Made by a program: the position numbers and the translations under genes
Notes under the pieces: model-generated
What the model was told of the DNA's origin: nothing
Database searches by the model: none
The model's input: the letters and a program-made list of their open reading frames with translations, nothing else
From: Haliea sp.
GTDB taxonomy: Bacteria; Pseudomonadota; Gammaproteobacteria; Pseudomonadales; Halieaceae
NCBI GenBank assembly: GCA_024642265.1
Contig: JAHEBL010000029.1
Coordinates: 1 to 35,103 of the forward strand
Length of the DNA: 35,103 nucleotides
Direction of reading: 5' to 3'
Shown: positions 8,487 to 16,113 of the stretch, in pieces
Numbering within the stretch: the first letter of the stretch is position 1
How the letters are laid out: every line of letters begins with the position of its first letter

Positions 8487-8522
8487 CATAAAATTAGGGG
8501 CCGGCGCCCGTTGTGGCGCCGG
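8487..8522 (-). terminator. Likely rho-independent terminator after the PA3496-like gene
   Basis: On the minus strand, 18 bases past the stop at 8540, an 8-bp GC stem CCGGCGCC / GGCGCCGG closes a 6-base loop and is followed by CCCCTAATTTTAT. The stem is perfect; the T-tract is short and interrupted, so efficiency may be modest. It separates the small gene from the radical SAM operon. Confidence 0.55.
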
Positions 8523-8539
8523 GGGGTTGCGGTGGTGAC

Positions 8540-8761
8540 CTAGAAGTCGTCCAGTTGCAGGTCGTAGTAGCCGAGCTCATCGCGCAGGCGACGTTCTTCA
8601 AGGCGTTGCTCTGCGCGGCGACGCTTGGCCGCCAGGCGCTGTTTCTCTGATGAAACAGGTAGCAGCTCCTGCATATCGTCATCGGAAAGATCGCCCAATA
8701 CCGGCTCGAAAAAATCGTCCAGCGCTTCTGATGAAGCAGAGTCCTGATTGCGGTCAGCCAT
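8540..8761 (-). CDS. Small charged protein, PA3496-like
   Basis: A 73-residue protein. The N-terminal half is acidic (DDFFEPVLGDLSDDDMQELL, residues 15-34) and the C-terminal half is a very basic to amphipathic helix, KQRLAAKRRRAEQRLEERRL, ending in DELGYYDLQLDDF. This arrangement of an arginine/glutamate-rich helix followed by an LxxYDxxLDD tail resembles the PA3496 family annotated as putative envelope-integrity proteins, whose function is poorly known. Expression is expected to be strong: GGAGGTGA, a near-complete anti-16S match, lies 5 bases before the ATG. The gene is flanked by a terminator downstream and an A/T-rich tract upstream (8826-8853). Family membership is from memory of the sequence pattern and is moderate. 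Confidence 0.65.
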   Translation of the reverse strand: MADRNQDSASSEALDDFFEPVLGDLSDDDMQELLPVSSEKQRLAAKRRRAEQRLEERRLRDELGYYDLQLDDF

Positions 8762-8902
8762 AAATCACCTCCGGATGATTTGTAACAGCTATTTCGCGGC
8801 AATATCACTCAGCGCCAGGGGGCTGTAAATCTTTTTTTTAAGAACTTTTTTACAAAACAACGCCCTGAATGTCCGCGGCGGCGGACCTCCCGGGTGGTAA
8901 TC

Positions 8903-8998
8903 GGCGGCCTGCCTGCCATCCCTGGCAACCCTGTGCCCGATGCTACATCCCTGTAGTGGCCTTCCCTGGCCCCCATTGCACATGCCGGCAGGGCCGCC
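8903..8998 (-). repeat. Compact multi-hairpin element with AGGGA loops
   Basis: On the minus strand three short hairpins occur in succession: GGCC-AGGGAA-GGCC (8958-8971), CTACA-GGGA-TGTAG (8943-8956) and TGCCA-GGGA-TGGCA (8914-8927). They are enclosed by outer arms that pair over 11 bp with one bulge (8903-8913 with 8987-8998). All three present an AGGGA loop. The middle one, CTACAGGGATGT, matches 11 of 12 positions of the published CsrA SELEX consensus RUACARGGAUGU. It could be an intergenic palindromic repeat, part of a transcript that binds a CsrA/RsmA-type regulator, or an independent small RNA. No clear promoter or terminator bounds it, so an sRNA is not claimed. Confidence 0.6.
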
Positions 8999-9094
8999 TT
9001 GAAACGTGAGTTGCAAGTCCCGTGCCAGCGTGTTTTGGCGCGGACGTGGGCATATCCCCCGTTTTCTGGCTATCCAGGGGGTGTCCGGCAGTGT

Positions 9095-9108
9095 CCGGAC
9101 GCGTCCGG
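9095..9108. repeat. 14-bp perfect palindrome embedded in TCCGG-type short repeats
   Basis: CCGGACGCGTCCGG is a perfect palindrome located 42 bases past the stop of the shikimate-kinase-like gene. It forms part of three imperfect 10-base copies in tandem (GTGTCCGGCA, GTGTCCGGAC, GCGTCCGGTC, 9081-9110). It could be an operator for a dimeric regulator or a fold-back at the transcript end; no T-tract follows on either strand. Confidence 0.5.
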
Positions 9109-9149
9109 TCCCGAATCGCCGCAACGCGGCAAGGGTCAACAGTGGGCGT

Positions 9150-9677
9150 TCAGGCCCGCTGTGCCAACCACTGCAATATGGTCGCAGCGACCGTTTCGGG
9201 TCCGCCGCCGGTAGCGTCGACCCGCAGGTCGGCGTAGTGGCTGTAGAGGGGGGTGCGCTCTGCAAAAATACCGGCAAAGTCCTGGTTGCTGTCGCTGGCG
9301 ATGCCGCGCGGTGGCGCAGCAGCTACCCGCTGTTCCAGGGTGGCCAGGTCAGCCTCCAGGTAGACCACCGGTCCGGCGGCCCTGAGTCTCTGCATGGCGG
9401 CATCGCTGTAGGGCACGCTGCCGCCTGTGGCTATGACCGCGCCTGCCAGATCGACATCCAGTAACACCTGCTGCTCAAGAGCTCGCAATTGCAGGTGGCC
9501 GTCGCGCTCGAGGATCTGCTGCAAGGTAGCCCCGGCACGAACCTGTATGTCCAGGTCGGTATCCACGAAGCGCCTCCCGCTGAGCTTGGCCAGCAGCACG
9601 CCGATGGTGCTCTTGCCTGCGCCGGGCATGCCGATCAGGCTGATGGTATCCGTGCTGGTGGTGCCGGCAGTGCCCAA
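9150..9677 (-). CDS. Divergent shikimate-kinase-like P-loop kinase
   Basis: A 175-residue P-loop kinase of the shikimate kinase fold. It has Walker A GMPGAGKST (residues 16-24), the DTD-type substrate motif FVDTDLDI, the arginine/glutamate pair LRALEQ (Arg65), a glycine motif ATGGS (83-87) and the C-terminal ERTPLYSHYADLRVD (Arg141). Two features differ from the classical enzyme: the usual GGG is GGS, and the lid normally containing RPLL reads PPRGIA (Arg124). It stands alone without aroB, the usual partner of the biosynthetic aroK. The start must be TTG at 9677, the only reasonable start before the P-loop; a good sigma70 promoter and an AGGGGTGA ribosome site support it. It may phosphorylate shikimate or another small hydroxy-compound; I leave the substrate open. 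Confidence 0.75.
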   Translation of the reverse strand: MGTAGTTSTDTISLIGMPGAGKSTIGVLLAKLSGRRFVDTDLDIQVRAGATLQQILERDGHLQLRALEQQVLLDVDLAGAVIATGGSVPYSDAAMQRLRAAGPVVYLEADLATLEQRVAAAPPRGIASDSNQDFAGIFAERTPLYSHYADLRVDATGGGPETVAATILQWLAQRA

Positions 9678-9706
9678 AACGTCACCCCTGTGTTGTTGGA
9701 ACTGCC

Positions 9707-9735
9707 ATTATCCGCGCGCTGCGCACATCCGCCAA
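9707..9735 (-). promoter_or_regulatory. Sigma70-type promoter for the shikimate-kinase-like gene
   Basis: On the minus strand TTGGCG (9730-9735) and GATAAT (9707-9712) are separated by 17 bases. The expected start site near 9700 gives a leader of about 23 bases before the TTG codon at 9677. It lies in the 143-bp divergent region shared with gcvT. Confidence 0.6.
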
Positions 9736-9820
9736 GACCGCTGGCGCCTTGCGCCGGTTTCCCGCGCTGGTTAGAGTGGCGCCCATATGTATTTTGCCGG
9801 CGCCGGCGGAGGACTGACAC

Positions 9821-10930
9821 GTGACCCTGTTGACTACACCGCTGGATGCGCTACACCGGGAACTGGGTGCCAAGATGGTGCCTTTTGCCGGCTACGATAT
9901 GCCGGTCCAGTACCCCGCGGGCATTATAAGGGAGCACTTACATACCCGGGAGGCCGCAGGACTATTCGATGTGTCGCATATGGGCCAGGTGCTTATCGAG
10001 GGTAGCGGCGCGGCCGCCGCACTGGAGTCCCTGGTGCCGGTCGATGTCATCGGCCTGGGGCAAAACCGCCAGAGCTACGCCCTGTTTACCAATGACCGCG
10101 GCGGTGTACTGGATGACCTGATTATCACCCGCTGGGATGAGGACAGGTTTTTCCTGGTGGTGAACGCCGGCTGCAAGGCACAGGATATCGCCCACATGCG
10201 CTCACATCTTGGCGGGCAGCAAATCACCGTGCTCGATCAGCAGGCCCTGCTGGCTCTGCAGGGGCCCGCCGCCCGGCAGGTTATGGGCGAGCTGTGCCCC
10301 GCTGCGGCCGGGCTGGTGTTCATGCAGGGCTGCGCGGCGGTTATCGACGGGGTCGAGGTATACATCACCTGCTCTGGCTATACCGGAGAGGACGGATTCG
10401 AAGTCTCCGTGCCCGGCGCGCATGCCGAGGCGCTGGCGCGACGGATACTGGCTGTTACCCCGGTACAGGCTATCGGCCTGGGGGCGCGGGATTCCCTGCG
10501 GCTGGAGGCCGGTCTGTGCCTCTACGGCCACGAGCTGACGCCGGACATCGACCCTGTGCAGGCCGGGCTGTTGTGGTCTGTCAGCAAGGCACGGCGTGCC
10601 GACGGTGAGCGCGCCGGAGGGTTTCCCGGGGCCGATGCAATATTCGAGCGCATGGCCTCGGGCGCGGCATTGCGTCGGGTGGGTCTTGCCGTGGATGGCA
10701 AGCGGCCGGTGCGCGAGGGTCAGGCGGTCCTCGACGGGCAGGGCAGGCCGGTCGGCACGGTCTGTTCCGCCTGTTACGGTGCCAGCGTGGGCGGGCCCAT
10801 CGCCATGGCCTATGTAGAGCGGGCAGTGGGCGAGCCCGGCACGGCACTCAACGTCGACGTGCGGGGCAAGCTGGTGCCTGTCACCGTGGCGCGCATGCCT
10901 TTTACTCCCCAGCGCTACTACCGGGGTTGA
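9821..10930 (+). CDS. gcvT: Glycine cleavage system T protein (aminomethyltransferase)
   Basis: A 369-residue GcvT. It transfers the methylene group from the aminomethyl-lipoyl H protein to tetrahydrofolate and releases ammonia. Family motifs in order are KMVPFAGYDMPVQYPAGI (residues 18-35), LFDVSHMGQ, CSGYTGEDGFEVSVP (folate-domain signature), LGARDSLRLEAGLCLYGHEL and the C-terminal barrel with GGPIAMAYVE. The start is GTG at 9821, preceded by GGAGGA with 7-base spacing. The gene is monocistronic here: no gcvH or gcvP is adjacent, and the next gene converges with a 29-base overlap of coding ends. The conserved SGYTGEDG block favours true GcvT over DMSP demethylase or sarcosine-oxidase relatives, though only an alignment would exclude them. 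Confidence 0.88.
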   Translation: MTLLTTPLDALHRELGAKMVPFAGYDMPVQYPAGIIREHLHTREAAGLFDVSHMGQVLIEGSGAAAALESLVPVDVIGLGQNRQSYALFTNDRGGVLDDLIITRWDEDRFFLVVNAGCKAQDIAHMRSHLGGQQITVLDQQALLALQGPAARQVMGELCPAAAGLVFMQGCAAVIDGVEVYITCSGYTGEDGFEVSVPGAHAEALARRILAVTPVQAIGLGARDSLRLEAGLCLYGHELTPDIDPVQAGLLWSVSKARRADGERAGGFPGADAIFERMASGAALRRVGLAVDGKRPVREGQAVLDGQGRPVGTVCSACYGASVGGPIAMAYVERAVGEPGTALNVDVRGKLVPVTVARMPFTPQRYYRG

Positions 10931-12002
10931 GCCGTTCCGGCAGTGCCGGTCTGCGCAACTCGCGCAGTTTCGCCCCCAGTGCTGCCGCGGCCGCTCCCAG
11001 CCTGGACAGGGGCAAGCGGGGCAGGTATCGCACCGCCAGCCAGAGCAGCACCCCCAGCAGAGCCAGTCCGGCGGCTACCATCAGCCACTGGCGCGGACTG
11101 AAGAACTCTGCGCTGCCCGGGCTGCCAGATGTGCTGGCCGCGCCCGATCCCACCGTAATGACAGTGGCCGGCAGTGACAGCACCTGTAGCTGCGCCCGCG
11201 CGGTATCCCACCAGAAAAAGTCTGCGGCAGGCAATTGATACTCGCCCTCGGCCTGCACCACGTAGCTGATGCGCTGCTTGCGGCTGGCCAGAGTCTGGCC
11301 ACGGTTGCTGCTGTTGTCGAGTACCGGCGGCGCGGGATAGGCCGCCAGCCCAGGCAAGTCCTCCGCGCTAAAGGTCGGTAACATCATGGCCATGACGTCG
11401 CTGGCGATGAACACGATCTCGCGCTCAAATGCATCGCCTACCTGCAGGCCTTCCAGAGAGCGGTCAAAGCTCTGGCTGACGCTATATTCAGGCGCTGCCA
11501 CCCACTGCTCGACGCCGGCCAGCGCGGCCGGCAGCTCTGCCGTGAAGGTCACCGGGGGGCTCTCCAGTACACCTTCCACATCCCCGGCTTCACCGGCGTT
11601 GATCTTCACCCGCGCCGTAACGGGGGGAAGCGTAAACTCGCCGGGGCGCTGGGGGTAGACGTCGAGGGTCCAGAGCTGCAGCACCCAGTTCTGGCCACCG
11701 CGGCGCTCACTGGCATTACTGGCAAACTGCTCGGTCTGCAGTATGACCACCCCGGGTACCTCGGGCAGGCTGAGGCGGGTACCACCACTGAACCAGCGCT
11801 CGGAGGCGATTTCAATGGTCAGCGTTATCTTCTGCCCCGGCACCACACCAGCTGCGGGGCTGAGCCGTGCATCGATTGCAACACGGCCCTCGCGCTCCAG
11901 CTGTTGCGGGGTGATTTCCGCGGCGATACCTTTCACAGCGGCCGGTAACAGCAGTAACAGCAATGCGCCCTGCAGCAAGCGGAGCCAAATCCCCCGTATC
12001 AT
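10902..12002 (-). CDS. batD: BatD-like periplasmic protein with C-terminal membrane anchor
   Basis: A 366-residue protein. It has an N-terminal signal peptide (MIRGIWLRLLQGALLLLLLP, cleavage likely near GIAA), two or more beta-rich domains (VVPGQKITLTIEI; VGDAFEREIVFIAS; LASRKQRISYVVQAEGEYQL), and a single membrane helix WLMVAAGLALLGVLLWLAV near the C-terminus followed by a basic cytoplasmic tail. This layout is that of BatD proteins in the Bacteroides-aerotolerance-type operon, which are thought to work with BatA/BatB in envelope stress tolerance. The start at 12002 overlaps the BatB stop by 4 bases (ATGA), indicating translational coupling. The 3' end overlaps gcvT by 29 bases, tail to tail. 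The family call follows architecture and operon position. Confidence 0.82.
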   Translation of the reverse strand: MIRGIWLRLLQGALLLLLLPAAVKGIAAEITPQQLEREGRVAIDARLSPAAGVVPGQKITLTIEIASERWFSGGTRLSLPEVPGVVILQTEQFASNASERRGGQNWVLQLWTLDVYPQRPGEFTLPPVTARVKINAGEAGDVEGVLESPPVTFTAELPAALAGVEQWVAAPEYSVSQSFDRSLEGLQVGDAFEREIVFIASDVMAMMLPTFSAEDLPGLAAYPAPPVLDNSSNRGQTLASRKQRISYVVQAEGEYQLPAADFFWWDTARAQLQVLSLPATVITVGSGAASTSGSPGSAEFFSPRQWLMVAAGLALLGVLLWLAVRYLPRLPLSRLGAAAAALGAKLRELRRPALPERLNPGSSAGE

Positions 12003-13690
12003 TGCTCCGCTTCCCTGCCAGTGTATTGCAGCTGCATGCCGAATTTGATGGCGAGGAAGTTGGACGGGTCCTGCTGTACGCTGCGCAGCCACATTTCCCC
12101 AGTGGCGGGATCTGCGAGGATTTCATCGGCAGTCAGCGTGACTGTCTCGGCCTGCTCCCAGGTGAGTTCCTCGGCCCCCTGGGCCGGAATTGCATCATCG
12201 CTGCCCAGTTCCTTGTCCTCGCCGCTCACCCCTGGCTCCGCCTGCTGGCTTTCACTCAGGCGGTTGATCTCGTCTATCAGCTCCTGGACTCGCTGGCGGT
12301 TCTGGCTGGCCCCCGGGTAGTCCGGGTTGCGCTCGAGCAGTCGGTCGTAGCGATTGACTGCCCGCAGGTAGTCCCTGGCGTGGGCCCTGGCGTTGCCCTC
12401 GTCGAACAGGGCATCGTCGCTGTCGCTGCGGGAAAAGTACTCAGCCGCCACCATGAAATCCTCGGCGTAGTAGTAAGCCAGCCCCTTCCACATCGGGTCC
12501 TCGAAACGTGCGGCGGCTGCCCGGTAGTCGCCTGCCTGCATCAGCAGGCGACCCTGCTGGTCGCCGGTGAGCCACAAATCGGCAAACCAGGTGATGCCAG
12601 CCCGGAGGATATCGGCGCCGGTACCGGCATCCTCATGGTTCGCTGCCTCTGCCCTGGCCCCGGTCCCGGCAGGGGACTCATCCCGGGCGCTGGCAGGCCC
12701 GGGGTTGCCCGCCAGCAGCAGGGGCACCAGCAGCCAGGCCCATGTCAGGGTCCAGCCCCGGCGGAACCAGAACAGGAACAACACCATGACTGGAAATACC
12801 AGCATATAGCCACTGTCGAGCCAGGGCAGGGCGCTGTCCTCGATGACCACGTAATGGCTGTCTATTTTGCGATTCAGCTGGCGCACATCGCTGTCATCCA
12901 CCGTCAGGTCCAGGTAGCTGCCCCCGGTAACGTCGGCCAGCTTCTCCAGCGAACGACGCTCCAGCGGGGCCAGTCCCTGTTCCTGCGCTTCGGTGCCTAC
13001 TCCCACCACCAGCAACTGGTCACCGGATTTGCCAAACCAGGACTCGAAAGCGCCGGTGCTGCCCGCACCGAGGCCGTCCGCGAACAGCACCACGGTGGCG
13101 GGGGCGCCGGACTCCCTCAACACAGCCTCCACCAGCGGCAGGCTGTACTCGGGAAATTTGCCTGCCCGGGGCATGATCGCCGGCCTGATGGCTGCCAGGT
13201 ATTGACTGAGTATGTCCTGGTCGGCGGTCAGGGACAGCACCGTGTGGGCACTGCCCGCATAGACGATGAGCGCCGCCTTCTTGTCGGGGCGCAGCGCGAG
13301 CAAGTCGCCGATCTTCTGCTTGGCGCGCTGCAGGCGGCTGGGCTGGATATCTGTCTGCTGCATCGATTGGGATACGTCCAGCAGGATCACCAGCGCCGCT
13401 TCGTCCTGGCTCAGGGGGGAGGGTTGCTGGCGCCAGCTTGGACCCATCAGCAGTATCAGCAGGAGTATCGAAATCACCCGGGTAAAGTTCACGGGGTTGA
13501 GCCAGCGCGACTCGAAGCGCTGTAGTCGCAGGTGTTCCAGCAGGTGTGGGGCGATGATCCCGCCGAAGGTGCCCCGGCTGGCATCGCGCCGGCTCTGTAT
13601 CAGTGTGATGAGCAGCCATGGAATAATCGCCAGCGCCCAGGCAGGGCGCAGGAAGTGGAAGTGCTCAAGGGCGGCGAGGTCAGGCAGCAT
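11999..13690 (-). CDS. BatB-like VWA protein fused to a TPR region (BatB/BatC)
   Basis: A 563-residue protein. Two N-terminal membrane helices (about residues 17-31 and 72-83) are followed by a von Willebrand factor A domain with MIDAS motif DVSQS (Asp105, Ser107, Ser109). A third hydrophobic segment occurs near residues 290-330 (LVFPVMVLFLFWF and WAWLLVPLLLAG). The C-terminal part contains tetratricopeptide-like repeats (MQAGDYRAAAARFEDPMWKG; YYAEDFMVAAEYF; HARDYLRAVNRYDRLLERNP) and ends with an acidic tail. It therefore combines the BatB and BatC roles of other bacteria in one chain. VWA and TPR modules mediate protein interaction, so it probably forms a membrane complex with BatA and BatD. 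It overlaps batA by 11 bases and batD by 4. Confidence 0.85.
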   Translation of the reverse strand: MLPDLAALEHFHFLRPAWALAIIPWLLITLIQSRRDASRGTFGGIIAPHLLEHLRLQRFESRWLNPVNFTRVISILLLILLMGPSWRQQPSPLSQDEAALVILLDVSQSMQQTDIQPSRLQRAKQKIGDLLALRPDKKAALIVYAGSAHTVLSLTADQDILSQYLAAIRPAIMPRAGKFPEYSLPLVEAVLRESGAPATVVLFADGLGAGSTGAFESWFGKSGDQLLVVGVGTEAQEQGLAPLERRSLEKLADVTGGSYLDLTVDDSDVRQLNRKIDSHYVVIEDSALPWLDSGYMLVFPVMVLFLFWFRRGWTLTWAWLLVPLLLAGNPGPASARDESPAGTGARAEAANHEDAGTGADILRAGITWFADLWLTGDQQGRLLMQAGDYRAAAARFEDPMWKGLAYYYAEDFMVAAEYFSRSDSDDALFDEGNARAHARDYLRAVNRYDRLLERNPDYPGASQNRQRVQELIDEINRLSESQQAEPGVSGEDKELGSDDAIPAQGAEELTWEQAETVTLTADEILADPATGEMWLRSVQQDPSNFLAIKFGMQLQYTGREAEQ

Positions 13691-14672
13691 TGGCTGCCCT
13701 CAGGCGGCGCCAGGTCTGCCATGCACCCACGCTGTGGTAGATAAGGTACAGGCTGAGGGCCACGCTTACAGGGACCCAGTGCAGACTCTGGCGGGGGCGG
13801 AAGCTGATGGTCTCGTACAGCTCCGGCTCGAGTTCACCTATCTCCAGATAGGCCTGGGCCAGCTGCTCCCGATCCAGGGCCTGGAAGTAGCGCCCGCCGG
13901 TGAGCTCCGACACCCGCTGCAGGGTGTCGATATCCAGCGCCTCCTCGCCGACCGAGGCGGGATCGCCGATGGCGACGGTGTAGATCCGGATATCCTGGCT
14001 GGCGGCCACCCTCGCAGCGTCCACAGGGGGCACCATGCTGCCGGTATCGTTGCCGTCAGTGAGTATGATCAGTACGCGGTTGTCGGAGTCACTTTCCATG
14101 AACAGCTTGATGGCCAGGCCGATTGCATCGCCAAAAGCGGTACTCTGGCCGGCCATGCCTATCTCGGTTTCGGCCAATAGCTGGGCCCACACCTGGTGGT
14201 CATCGGTGAACGGGCTCTGCAGGTAGGGGGCATTGCCGAACACTATGAGTCCCAACCGGTCGGAGCTGCGCTGGTCCCCCAGTTTGTCCAGCACGTGCTT
14301 TACGGCCTCGAGGCGGTCCACGTTGCTGCCGTCCGGCAGGGTGAAGTCGGTGGCTTCCATCGAGCCCGACAGGTCGACGGCGATCATCAGGTCGCGGCCC
14401 GACTTCTGCTGTTCTATGGGTGGCGCTATCCACTCGGGCTTTGCCGCCGCCAGCACCAGGCACAGCCACATGAGGTTCACCAGGAATTGCTGGGCGCGAT
14501 CCCGGCGCAGCACCATGGCCCCGGTCTCCGGGCGCTGCTCGCTCAGTTCTACCAGCTTGTCGAAAAAGGGCACCCTGATCGAGTCCCTGCTCTCCTTGTA
14601 GGGTGGTAGCAGGCGCATCAGCAGTGGCAGTGCCAGCAGGGCCAGGGCCCACGGGTGGGCGAGCTCAATCAT
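13680..14672 (-). CDS. batA: BatA-like membrane VWA protein
   Basis: A 330-residue protein. An N-terminal helix (AHPWALALLALPLLMRLLPP, residues 5-24) and a second helix (FLVNLMWLCLVLAAA, about 63-77) precede a VWA domain with an intact MIDAS, DLSGS (Asp100, Ser102, Ser104), plus VLIILTDGNDTGS as the later MIDAS segment. A C-terminal helix (LHWVPVSVALSLYLIYH) anchors the end. The ATG at 14672 was chosen because MIELAHPWAL is the normal BatA N-terminus; a longer frame upstream adds 15 non-conserved residues within the preceding gene. It overlaps the DUF4381 gene by 8 bases and the BatB gene by 11, consistent with a coupled operon headed by moxR. Its role is metal-dependent protein binding at the membrane. 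Confidence 0.87.
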   Translation of the reverse strand: MIELAHPWALALLALPLLMRLLPPYKESRDSIRVPFFDKLVELSEQRPETGAMVLRRDRAQQFLVNLMWLCLVLAAAKPEWIAPPIEQQKSGRDLMIAVDLSGSMEATDFTLPDGSNVDRLEAVKHVLDKLGDQRSSDRLGLIVFGNAPYLQSPFTDDHQVWAQLLAETEIGMAGQSTAFGDAIGLAIKLFMESDSDNRVLIILTDGNDTGSMVPPVDAARVAASQDIRIYTVAIGDPASVGEEALDIDTLQRVSELTGGRYFQALDREQLAQAYLEIGELEPELYETISFRPRQSLHWVPVSVALSLYLIYHSVGAWQTWRRLRAANAA

Positions 14673-15171
14673 TATGCGGGTTCTCGTGCTGGTCAACCCA
14701 GGCCATGCTTGCGGCAAGCAGTTGTTGGCCTGTCTCGTGGGCCACCCCCTGGCCGGTATAACTCGCCAGGGCCAGCAGGCGGCCCTGCTCGGGTGAAAAC
14801 GGCGGGCTCGGACATTGGCTGTTGAGAAAGCTCACCCATTCCTCCCCCGAGAGGCGCGCCACCTGTGAGCGGGAAAAGGCCGCCAGGGCGGTCAGCTTGA
14901 GCAGGCGATTAATCTCTCCCACCAGATTTTCGCTGCCCCTGGAACCGGCGAGCTGTTGCAGGCGGGCAGTGGCCTCCCGTCGATACCGGTTGCGATACCA
15001 GTGGCGCAACAGCTTCCAGCCACGGTACAGAGCAAAGCCCGCGAGCACCGCCCCCAACCACAACCAGCCGGTGGTCTGTGGCCACCAGCTGACAGCCGCG
15101 GGCGACGCGACTTCCACAAAATCCCCCAGGGCGTAGTTGCCGAAGGTGTCCGGCAGCGGCGGGGCGCTCAT
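14665..15171 (-). CDS. DUF4381 membrane protein of the Bat operon
   Basis: A 168-residue protein. A short periplasmic N-terminus (LPDTFGNYALGDFVEVASPA) leads into one membrane helix (TTGWLWLGAVLAGFALYRGW, about residues 33-52), a strongly basic stretch (RHWYRNRYRREATARL) and a cytoplasmic helical domain (GEINRLLKLTALAAFSR; LSGEEWVSFLNSQ). This is the layout of DUF4381, found specifically between DUF58 and BatA genes in proteobacterial MoxR/Bat operons. The function is unknown; a linker or assembly role in the complex is inferred from constant gene neighbourhood. The start codon overlaps the DUF58 stop as ATGA, and the 3' end overlaps batA by 8 bases. Confidence 0.8.
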   Translation of the reverse strand: MSAPPLPDTFGNYALGDFVEVASPAAVSWWPQTTGWLWLGAVLAGFALYRGWKLLRHWYRNRYRREATARLQQLAGSRGSENLVGEINRLLKLTALAAFSRSQVARLSGEEWVSFLNSQCPSPPFSPEQGRLLALASYTGQGVAHETGQQLLAASMAWVDQHENPHND

Positions 15172-16106
15172 TGCAGCACTCGCTGACCGCCGAGCTTTTC
15201 ACGCAGCTGGCGGGTGACCGGAGTAACCGTTTCCATCGGCACGACCAGAATACTGTGACGCTTGAGCTCCCCCTGTACATAGGCCACGGAGTTTTCGAAA
15301 CTCTCTTCGAATTTCCTCCCCAGTTCCTGCCGGTCCGGTTCTATCTCCAGCTGGAACTTGCCATCGCTCACCACCAGATTGCTGGCACCGGAGATGTCCC
15401 GCTCCAGCGGATCAAACACCAGCGCGCAGATAATGTCGTTGTGCCGGTTGATGCGGCAGATTGTTTTGAGTGCTGCCTCGTTCCAGCCGTGCAAATCGGA
15501 GATCAGTACGACCAGGTAGTCGTGGCCGATACTGCGTTCAAGCATGCGCAATGCTTCATTGAGGCCCGCGGGATTGCTGTTGTGTCCCGGGGTGACGGAC
15601 AGGTCGTTGTTCATCGCCGCGAGTTCTCCCAGCCAGCCCACGACCTTGCGCTGGTTGCGGGTGGGTTTGAACTCCAGGCTGCGGGTATCGTTGAACAGGA
15701 TGGCGCCCACACGATCACCGACATCCAGCACCCGCCAGGCAGTGAGGGCGGCCATCTCCGCGGCGATAACCGATTTCATTTTCTTGCGGCTGCCGAAGAA
15801 CATGGGCAGTCGCTGGTCCACCATGACAACGACCGGCCGGTCGCGCTCCTCGGTGTAAACCCGTACGTGGGGCTTGCCGGTGCGGTTTGTCACGCGCCAG
15901 TCCATGGTGCGGATGTCGTCACCCGGGCGGTAGTGGCGCAGTTCATCGAAGTCCAGGCCCCGCCCGCGCAGGCGTGAGCGTTTGCGCCCGCTGAGCAGGG
16001 AGCGCACGGGCTGGCGTGGCAGGTAGCTGAATCCCCGGGCACTGTAACGCAGGCGCATCAGGGCCCGCAGGTTGGTGTAGATATCCTCGCCGGGACTGTC
16101 GCTCAT
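15168..16106 (-). CDS. DUF58 domain protein of the MoxR/Bat operon
   Basis: A 312-residue soluble protein. It carries the DUF58 signature GRGLDFDELRHYRPGDDIRTMDWR followed by VTNRTGKPHVRVYTEERDRP (split here; about residues 48-93), then a degenerate VWA-like domain with VVVMVDQ and LVVLISDLHGW. DUF58 proteins pair with MoxR AAA ATPases and Bat proteins; their biochemical role is not settled. The gene begins 7 bases after the moxR stop and overlaps the DUF4381 start by 4 bases, so it is part of one transcript. The signature is complete and the length is normal for the family. Confidence 0.88.
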   Translation of the reverse strand: MSDSPGEDIYTNLRALMRLRYSARGFSYLPRQPVRSLLSGRKRSRLRGRGLDFDELRHYRPGDDIRTMDWRVTNRTGKPHVRVYTEERDRPVVVMVDQRLPMFFGSRKKMKSVIAAEMAALTAWRVLDVGDRVGAILFNDTRSLEFKPTRNQRKVVGWLGELAAMNNDLSVTPGHNSNPAGLNEALRMLERSIGHDYLVVLISDLHGWNEAALKTICRINRHNDIICALVFDPLERDISGASNLVVSDGKFQLEIEPDRQELGRKFEESFENSVAYVQGELKRHSILVVPMETVTPVTRQLREKLGGQRVLQ

Positions 16107-16113
16107 GACGCGC

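Larger units (their letters stand above)
8762..9149. other. 388-bp intergenic region between the shikimate-kinase-like gene and the PA3496-like gene
   Basis: No credible coding region is seen. From high to low coordinate, in the transcribed direction of the flanking genes, it holds a 14-bp perfect palindrome (9095-9108), a compact multi-hairpin element (8903-8998), a small GTCCGC/GCGGAC stem (8870-8885) and a tract of T and A runs near 8826-8853 that could be an UP-type promoter region for the small gene. Confidence 0.6.
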
